Source of the DNA: Actinomycetota bacterium
GTDB lineage: Bacteria; Actinomycetota; Acidimicrobiia; Acidimicrobiales; BP-101
Length of the DNA stretch: 12,141 bases
NCBI GenBank assembly: GCA_030838265.1
Contig: JAUTXA010000123.1
Location: 1-12,141, forward strand
Reading direction: 5' to 3'
How positions within the stretch are numbered: position 1 is the first letter of the stretch; every line of letters starts with the position of its first letter. A program made the position numbers and the translations under genes. The notes below the pieces were generated by a model. That model was not told where the DNA came from. It searched no databases and saw only the letters and a list, made by a program, of their open reading frames with translations. Below are positions 10,001-12,141 of this stretch, piece by piece.

Positions 10001-10546
10001 CCCGGCGGCCACCTTGGTCACGCCACTGAGGCCGGCGACGGGCGCCGGTTGGAACGGGATGGCGGTTGGCGAGCCGAGCTGGCCAGAGCTGTTGTCGCCC
10101 CACGCGTAGACGGTGCCGCCCACGACGGCCAGGCTGTGGGAGGCGCCGGCTGCGATGGCGGTGACCCGCCCGGGAAGGGTGACCTGGCGAGGTGTGGTCT
10201 GGTTGGCCGAGGGTGCCAGGGCCGACGTCTGGTAGCCGAGCTGTCCGAGGCTGTTCGAGCCCCACGACCACACGGTGCCGTCGTCGAGCAGGGCGAGGGT
10301 GTGGGCGGCGCCGCCCGCCACCGTTGTCACCTTGTTCAAGCCGACCGTGGCCAAACCAGAGGCGCCGGGTGTGGCGCCGAGCTGACCCGAGGTGTTGTCG
10401 CCGAAGGCCTGAGCCGAGCCCAGCGGCAACGCCGCGGCCGAGGCCGGCGCGATCAACGCCAGCGAGGCCGCCACGATGGCGACGACCAAGGCAAAGACGC
10501 GAGCGGTCAGAGTCGAAGCCAACCGCGACGCGGTCCCGTTCCCCAT
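4013..10546 (-). CDS. Giant secreted RCC1-propeller / gingipain-like (C25) cysteine peptidase / PxKF protein
   Basis: 2177 residues with a Sec signal peptide (hydrophobic about 17-33, cleavage near 36-39). Domains in order: seven RCC1 repeats (about 45-425), each with a GQLG turn, six of them preceded by W/F-G, and AGxxHSLAL-type strands, enough for a complete seven-bladed propeller; an ASPM/SPD-2/Hydin-like 'choice-of-anchor D' domain (about 428-529); an LPL-rich solenoid (about 550-890) with six GNLPLGSLGTI units at 570-635; a DUF11-like beta sandwich (about 890-1008); a PPC-like domain (about 1012-1182); and a C25 gingipain-like peptidase (about 1190-1615). The likely dyad is H1469 (SLNGHSD) and C1508 (FSVGCHVG), with a trailing LYGLPGATF block. 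Ig-like domains fill about 1797-2061, and a PxKF domain about 2062-2175 (AGRTIPMKW). There is no C-terminal anchor, sortase motif or T9SS tail, so release to the medium or non-covalent wall binding is likely. HSD replaces the usual GHG around the His, so activity is not certain. The ATG follows a seven-G tract by 6 nt. Substrate unknown. Confidence 0.93.
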   Translation of the reverse strand: MGNGTASRLASTLTARVFALVVAIVAASLALIAPASAAALPLGSAQAFGDNTSGQLGATPGASGLATVGLNKVTTVAGGAAHTLALLDDGTVWSWGSNSLGQLGYQTSALAPSANQTTPRQVTLPGRVTAIAAGASHSLAVVGGTVYAWGDNSSGQLGSPTAIPFQPAPVAGLSGVTKVAAGQGHSLALVGNGSGATIFAWGSNLYGQLGNSTYVPSPTPVQVGMSSVLTTNNLPDNVTDIAAGSNHSLAIAGGQVVAWGNNASGQLGDPDTRTFSSPVPVLSGRNTPGSARLRDVTATAVTAGANHSVVLARTATGTAQVWTFGEDGLGQLGRAAASGTNDVTPTPLASAVVAGVTSVASHGDHTLALLASGRVASWGAGSSGQLGYSVPLGSTATPTLANGITTAIGVATGDRHSIVMVAPTATVAPVSVRFADQIVDQKSATTTITVTNASSSPGNLYVTDVSTVDGTTFPVESTTCISSAGVAPGASCAVKVSFAPLDLVDYATNLNIASNAFGATITVPLSGKGAFPSGTLTIGADETSVPFTPDNIPLAQLPLQPKSPAVATAGNLPLGSLGTIGNLPLGSLGTIGNLPLGSLGTIGNLPLGSLGTIGNLPLGSLGTIGNLPLGSLGTIPLSQLPITTAGGWATILAGSPLANLPLQSVTLRQVMTQNPAGYQQLKIEDLFNFAASNNSVLGSVPYLALLLGKTPLSDISLASSDAGWCARLQNQGHASCGADQARPNTSTGLSASPFELALGGVSFGSVNADGPVPLATLALSNIRLANDAPLRLIPLTSITNLAKQDLGATALSSTGDPTRFFDCAKVSCTTGNLADAERLGAVIAGPTLGALIDASPAVAAMQLGEIGFGFLNLSDQPYDLIPLAQLALGQGQTVVHYHALFHSTSSVAVTNPTMTVTLPPLFTGIAGTSYADLGAGRSAVADPSVNGQILTWRLNGTLAPGGTLQLDFNTRPGFTLGTFPITSARLTDGGSPYTTAIAAPAGFVSVTDPAANRTADLASAMATDTLYLGHTASPSEKHFYGLTLPTAAQQAGTIVSVNLGHLPVDADLSVFYPLNVQSSETPLRAQVTGRPISSLGDEKSRVNDTDTALQPDLRNDVDTSACVTAGGVCQPLALAGVSQNRGTANEVVQFVSPGGSGKFVIEVAGYNGAWSVAPWSLRVRTTAPVTVPVTPRRFTFSYATGTVPAIAAGTKTVFISASSRLSAVYGAAAATSVNTALTSLINDATVGPVIKGAVVDVDKDAATQTAFQAWDQNPGSAALANNVVRAINATVDRAAGVNRSGIQNVVVVGNDEIIPFAKVIDPEVDASERNFAAELAAITGGASSLAGASATGRMATDAPYGDFDPVALAGRFLYVEDVAVSRLVETPANITGTITSYITAKGKVNPTTALTTGYDFLADSATKVQNTLASKVTGVKHLVTPPDAAWDKSALVNQINTGATPDVISLNGHSDPSRTLPPAETTAAGLYTSQDLAAGPSLDRRLVFSVGCHVGLQLPDAVLTSAPTPAITDWAQTVASRGGSLVANTGYGLGSTATIALSEELMSRFADNLGTRPIGQALRDAKQSYVANAGVLDVYDEKTLMQAELYGLPGATFTTPAALPAAPAVPTASLDPATGLQSSTVHAAPTYTQVTDATNGSFYRPAALTTTDGYPVVGGLRSTHNRPVQPQLTVDVTQAAGRAHGALITALTSSDTSGWDPWLERPVVDAMGASPERQFGDIIFPTAIQHVTSALGPNGLRDQLVLVPARFKSDPSSNGRTIGTERLYSSVDARVFYSTSSSWTPPAIASATSAVVGAAATFNVSASPQGGTTLKRVVATFKDASGSWRSVDLIGPAAGGTWTGGAVITGTQVEWFAQAVDSAGNVGLSSNKGQLYTAVTIPAQPANGLHAVINGAPTAANNGWYLQAAVNITGADRIEVSVDGSTFNPYSGTLTLTTDGIHVLQFRGLDSTTNSLVTGSAVVPVDPNAPTAIVTSPVNGGGYLLNQPVTASYTCRDAASGLASCVGTVANGSALDTSSKGLKTFQVVASDAAGNTSTTTISYTVGYNFIGYLNGISNAPTVNVANAGRTIPMKWQLTDGSGAYMTSLSVVTSVTSYAINCATGAPTSSAATTTAGSGLGIDGTTYHYNWSTSSSWANSCRRFVLALDDGTFHTADFKFTT
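8643..8840 (-). repeat. Six in-frame 33-bp coding repeats (three 66-bp pairs) in the giant secreted gene
   Basis: Six tandem 33-bp units each encode the same 11 residues, GNLPLGSLGTI (protein residues 570-635). Units at 8643-8675, 8709-8741 and 8775-8807 are identical to the base. The alternating units at 8676-8708, 8742-8774 and 8808-8840 form a second type: the first two differ at two bases, and the third, at the 5' edge of the array, is more diverged. The array is therefore really a 66-bp pair repeated three times. Protein identity despite silent differences points to selection on the peptide. Related degenerate motifs (PLAQLPL, PLSQLPI, PLANLPL) flank it, so it sits in a longer solenoid. 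Confidence 0.97.
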
Positions 10547-10574
10547 GTGAAGCCCCCCCAGGTTTCAGTCGATT

Positions 10575-10590
10575 GCGCGCCCCAGCGCGC
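10575..10590. other. Short GC hairpin in the predicted leader of the giant gene
   Basis: GCGCGC (10575-10580), a 4-nt CCCA loop and GCGCGC (10585-10590) can form a 6-bp all-GC stem. If the giant gene's transcript starts near the inverted repeat further out, this hairpin would be about 28 nt upstream of its start codon in the 5' leader. No T-tract follows, so it is not a terminator. Any regulatory role is inference, and short GC palindromes arise by chance in such a GC-rich genome. Confidence 0.35.
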
Positions 10591-10595
10591 TCGAG

Positions 10596-10633
10596 GTCAT
10601 GGTGACGGATAACTAGTCACTCGTCACCATGAC
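10596..10633. repeat. Perfect 12-bp inverted repeat, candidate operator
   Basis: GTCATGGTGACG at 10596-10607 is repeated exactly in reverse complement at 10622-10633, with a 14-bp spacer holding the AT-rich GATAACTAGT. The arm centres are 26 bp apart, between two and three helical turns. The location, midway between divergent starts with a -10-like core in the spacer, fits a binding site for a dimeric or paired regulator controlling one or both genes. It could instead form a hairpin in a leader transcript. No regulator gene is adjacent in the window. Confidence 0.6.
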
Positions 10634-10687
10634 ATCGGTCACCCAGCGTGGCCCCGCCCCTCATGCTCCCGGCGCTCGTCATCGGGT

Positions 10688-10692
10688 AGGAA
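10688..10692 (+). promoter_or_regulatory. Ribosome binding site for the membrane protein gene
   Basis: AGGAA lies 6 nt before the ATG at 10699, a reasonable Shine-Dalgarno match that supports this start. Confidence 0.55.
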
Positions 10693-10698
10693 CTCACG

Positions 10699-11805
10699 AT
10701 GACCAGAGGCGAGCTGAGGAGGCCGGTCCGCCGCGCCCTCGTCGTGTTGGCCGCCTACGTGGTGCTCGAGTATCTGGTCCTGCCTCAGGTCGCGGGCGCA
10801 GGCCAGGCGATCCATCTGCTCTCGCGGGTGTCGCTCGCCCTTCTCGTCGCAGGGGTGGCGCTCGAGGCGGCGGCCATCGCCGCCTATGCCGAGCTGACGC
10901 GGAGCCTGCTGCCTCGACCCGACCGTCCCAGCCGCTTCACCACCTTGCGCATCAACCTCAGCACCCTTGCTGTCAGCCACGTCGTCCCTGGGGGTGGGGC
11001 GGCAGGCGGGTCGCTGGGCTTTCGCCTCCTGACGCGCCAGGGAGTGCCGGGCACCGAGGCCGGCTTCGCCCTCGCCCTGCAGGCCGTGGGCTCCGCGGTC
11101 GTGCTCAACCTCATCCTCTGGCTGGGCCTGCTCGTCTCCATCCCGGGACGGGCCTTCAGTCCCCTCTATGCCGCCGCCGCTCTGATCGGCGCCCTGGTCC
11201 TCGGCGCCTTCGGCGCCTCGGTGCTGCTCCTCACGCGCGGCGAGGAGCGGGCGTCACGAGGGATGCGGTGGGTGGCCCGCCACCTCCCCTTCCTCTCCGA
11301 GGACGCAGTCCACGCCCTCGTCCATCGCCTCGCCTTCCGCCTCCGTGAGCTGGCGGCCGACCGCCGTCGCTTGGTGCGGGCCCTGAGCTGGGCGGGGGCC
11401 AACTGGGTGCTCGACGCCGCCTCGCTCTGGGTCTTCCTGGCTGCGTTCGGCCACCGGCCCTCGGTGCCCGGGCTGATCGTCTCGTTCGGCTTGGCCAACG
11501 TCCTCGCCGCCATCCCCATCACTCCGGGCGGCCTCGGCGTGGTCGAGGGCGTCTTGGTGCCGAGCCTGGTCGGCTTCGGCACGCCGCGGGGCGTCGCCAT
11601 CCTCGGGGTGATCGGCTATCGCCTCGTCAACTTCTGGCTTCCCATCCCGCTCGGCGGGCTCTCGTACCTCTCGCTCCGAGTCGGCTCGGGGGCCCGGGCC
11701 GACGAGCTCCGGAAGGTCACCGAGGAGTCGATCGACCAAGCCGAGGCGCCGCGGGAGTGGGCCGAGCGCCACGGCCTCCAGGTGCCGCGCCGACCTCAGC
11801 GATAG
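10699..11805 (+). CDS. YbhN / LPG-synthase transmembrane-domain (UPF0104, flippase-like) integral membrane protein
   Basis: 368 residues with about seven or eight hydrophobic segments: roughly 12-30, 44-65, 88-110 (broken by glycines), 121-148, 154-178, 228-250, 256-292 and 297-328. The two Gly-rich signatures typical of this family (PF03706) are present: HVVPGGGAAGGSLGFRLL at 94-111 and PITPGGLGVVEG at 273-284. The family includes the membrane half of lysylphosphatidylglycerol synthase/MprF and stand-alone proteins thought to move lipid-linked substrates across the membrane. No aminoacyl-transferase domain is fused here, so this is the stand-alone form with unknown substrate. Arg-rich segments (about 4-12 and 184-226) and a charged tail after 330 are likely cytoplasmic. 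It is divergent from the giant secreted gene and converges, with a 10-bp overlap, on the crotonase gene. Confidence 0.88.
   Translation: MTRGELRRPVRRALVVLAAYVVLEYLVLPQVAGAGQAIHLLSRVSLALLVAGVALEAAAIAAYAELTRSLLPRPDRPSRFTTLRINLSTLAVSHVVPGGGAAGGSLGFRLLTRQGVPGTEAGFALALQAVGSAVVLNLILWLGLLVSIPGRAFSPLYAAAALIGALVLGAFGASVLLLTRGEERASRGMRWVARHLPFLSEDAVHALVHRLAFRLRELAADRRRLVRALSWAGANWVLDAASLWVFLAAFGHRPSVPGLIVSFGLANVLAAIPITPGGLGVVEGVLVPSLVGFGTPRGVAILGVIGYRLVNFWLPIPLGGLSYLSLRVGSGARADELRKVTEESIDQAEAPREWAERHGLQVPRRPQR
11796..11805. other. Tail-to-tail overlap of convergent genes
   Basis: The plus-strand membrane gene stops with TAG at 11803-11805, and the minus-strand crotonase gene stops with TGA read from 11798-11796. 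Their last codons overlap by 10 bp, so no bidirectional terminator fits between them. Each transcript must run antisense into the other gene's 3' end before terminating. Confidence 0.85.
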
Positions 11806-12141
11806 TCGGGCGGGTCCCAGTCGGCGAACAGGTCGGGCAGGTCCTCGCTCACCTTCATCGGGAACTCGGCCGGCCGCTTCTCGAGGAACGAGGTCACGCC
11901 CTCGGCCACGTCAGCCGACTGGCCGCGGATATAGATGCCGCGGGAGTCGACGCGGTGAGCCTCCATGGGGTGGTCGAAGGTGAGGCCCCGCCACAACATG
12001 CGGCGGCTCAGGGCGACTGACACTGGAGCCGTGCCCTCGATCATCTCCCGGGCCAGGTGGCGGGCGGCGCCGAGCAGGTCGCTGGGCGAGTGGACGCTAC
12101 GCACCAGCCCGTTGTCGTGCGCCTCGTGGGCGTCGAAGACC
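11796..12141 (-). CDS. Enoyl-CoA hydratase/isomerase (crotonase) family protein, C-terminal part (truncated by window edge)
   Basis: The frame is open from the right edge, so the start is outside the window; 114 complete codons are visible. The segment VFDAHEAHDNGLVRSVHSP, read from 12140 down, matches the crotonase block 'F-A-EA--GLV--V', and a helix containing the LSRRMLWRGL block follows (about 12024-11984). The tail (EGVTSFLEKRPAEFPMKVSE) fits the crotonase C-terminal helix that ends in a 'SFLEKRxPxF' motif. The oxyanion-hole and catalytic residues lie in the missing N-terminal part, so the reaction (hydratase, isomerase or other) cannot be assigned. A methionine-looking start at 12104 is really an internal GTG Val within the conserved block and is not the gene start. 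Likely role: acyl-CoA metabolism. Confidence 0.85.
   Translation of the reverse strand, partial: VFDAHEAHDNGLVRSVHSPSDLLGAARHLAREMIEGTAPVSVALSRRMLWRGLTFDHPMEAHRVDSRGIYIRGQSADVAEGVTSFLEKRPAEFPMKVSEDLPDLFADWDPPDYR

Larger units (their letters stand above)
10547..10698. promoter_or_regulatory. Divergent intergenic region (promoters for the giant gene and the membrane protein gene)
   Basis: These 152 bp separate the starts of two divergent genes, so both promoters should lie here or just inside. It is one of the few places with an AT-rich run: GATAACTAGT at 10608-10617, whose TAACTA/TAGTTA core could serve as a -10 element in either direction. I see no matching -35 at standard spacing, so no promoter is assigned. 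GTCAC recurs at 10616, 10623 and 10638, with the inverted form GTGAC at 10602. A run of seven G (minus strand, 10553-10559) precedes the giant gene start, and AGGAA (10688-10692) precedes the membrane gene start. Confidence 0.55.

Noticed and set aside
10629..11348. 239-codon plus-strand open frame overlapping the membrane protein gene
   Set aside because: It is a different frame from the clear YbhN-type protein, Pro/Arg/Gly-rich and without membrane segments or motifs; it is a shadow.
11796..12104. Stand-alone 102-residue minus-strand protein starting at 12104
   Set aside because: The start is a GTG Val inside a conserved crotonase block, and the frame stays open with matching residues to the window edge, so it is the 3' part of a longer gene.

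Overview
The window is very GC-rich, its genes use GTG/ATG starts, and G+C dominates third codon positions. With a Sec-type secreted giant protein that has no Gram-negative export tail, and an AAA/TPR cyclase of a type common in soil and freshwater actinomycetes, this suggests a high-GC actinobacterium. An Acidimicrobiia-like or other uncultured lineage is my guess; I cannot fix the taxon from sequence alone.

Layout. Positions 1-220 (minus) hold the first 73 codons of a small secreted protein that runs off the left edge. Positions 312-4016 (minus) encode a 1234-residue cytoplasmic signalling protein: two class III nucleotide cyclase domains, a P-loop NTPase and a long TPR-like region, the same order as animal soluble adenylyl cyclase. 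Positions 4013-10546 (minus) encode a 2177-residue secreted mosaic protein. In order it has a signal peptide, a seven-repeat RCC1 propeller, an anchor-D type beta domain, an LPL-rich repeat solenoid with six identical 11-residue units, beta-sandwich and PPC-like domains, a gingipain-like (C25, clan CD) cysteine peptidase domain, Ig-like domains and a C-terminal PxKF domain. Positions 10547-10698 are a divergent promoter region with a perfect 12-bp inverted repeat. Positions 10699-11805 (plus) encode a YbhN/LPG-synthase-type membrane protein. It overlaps tail-to-tail with a crotonase-family (enoyl-CoA hydratase-like) gene on minus, whose start lies beyond the right edge.

How they work together. 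The giant secreted protein and the cyclase share an ATGA stop/start overlap, so they are almost certainly one transcript with coupled translation. The small secreted protein follows 91 bp downstream on the same strand and may belong to the same unit. A secreted caspase-fold protease with a large binding propeller, co-translated with an intracellular cyclase/STAND-like switch, is the most unusual thing here. The two cyclase domains look like complementary halves of one active site. What the pair senses or processes cannot be told from the sequence. The membrane protein and the crotonase look like ordinary neighbours.
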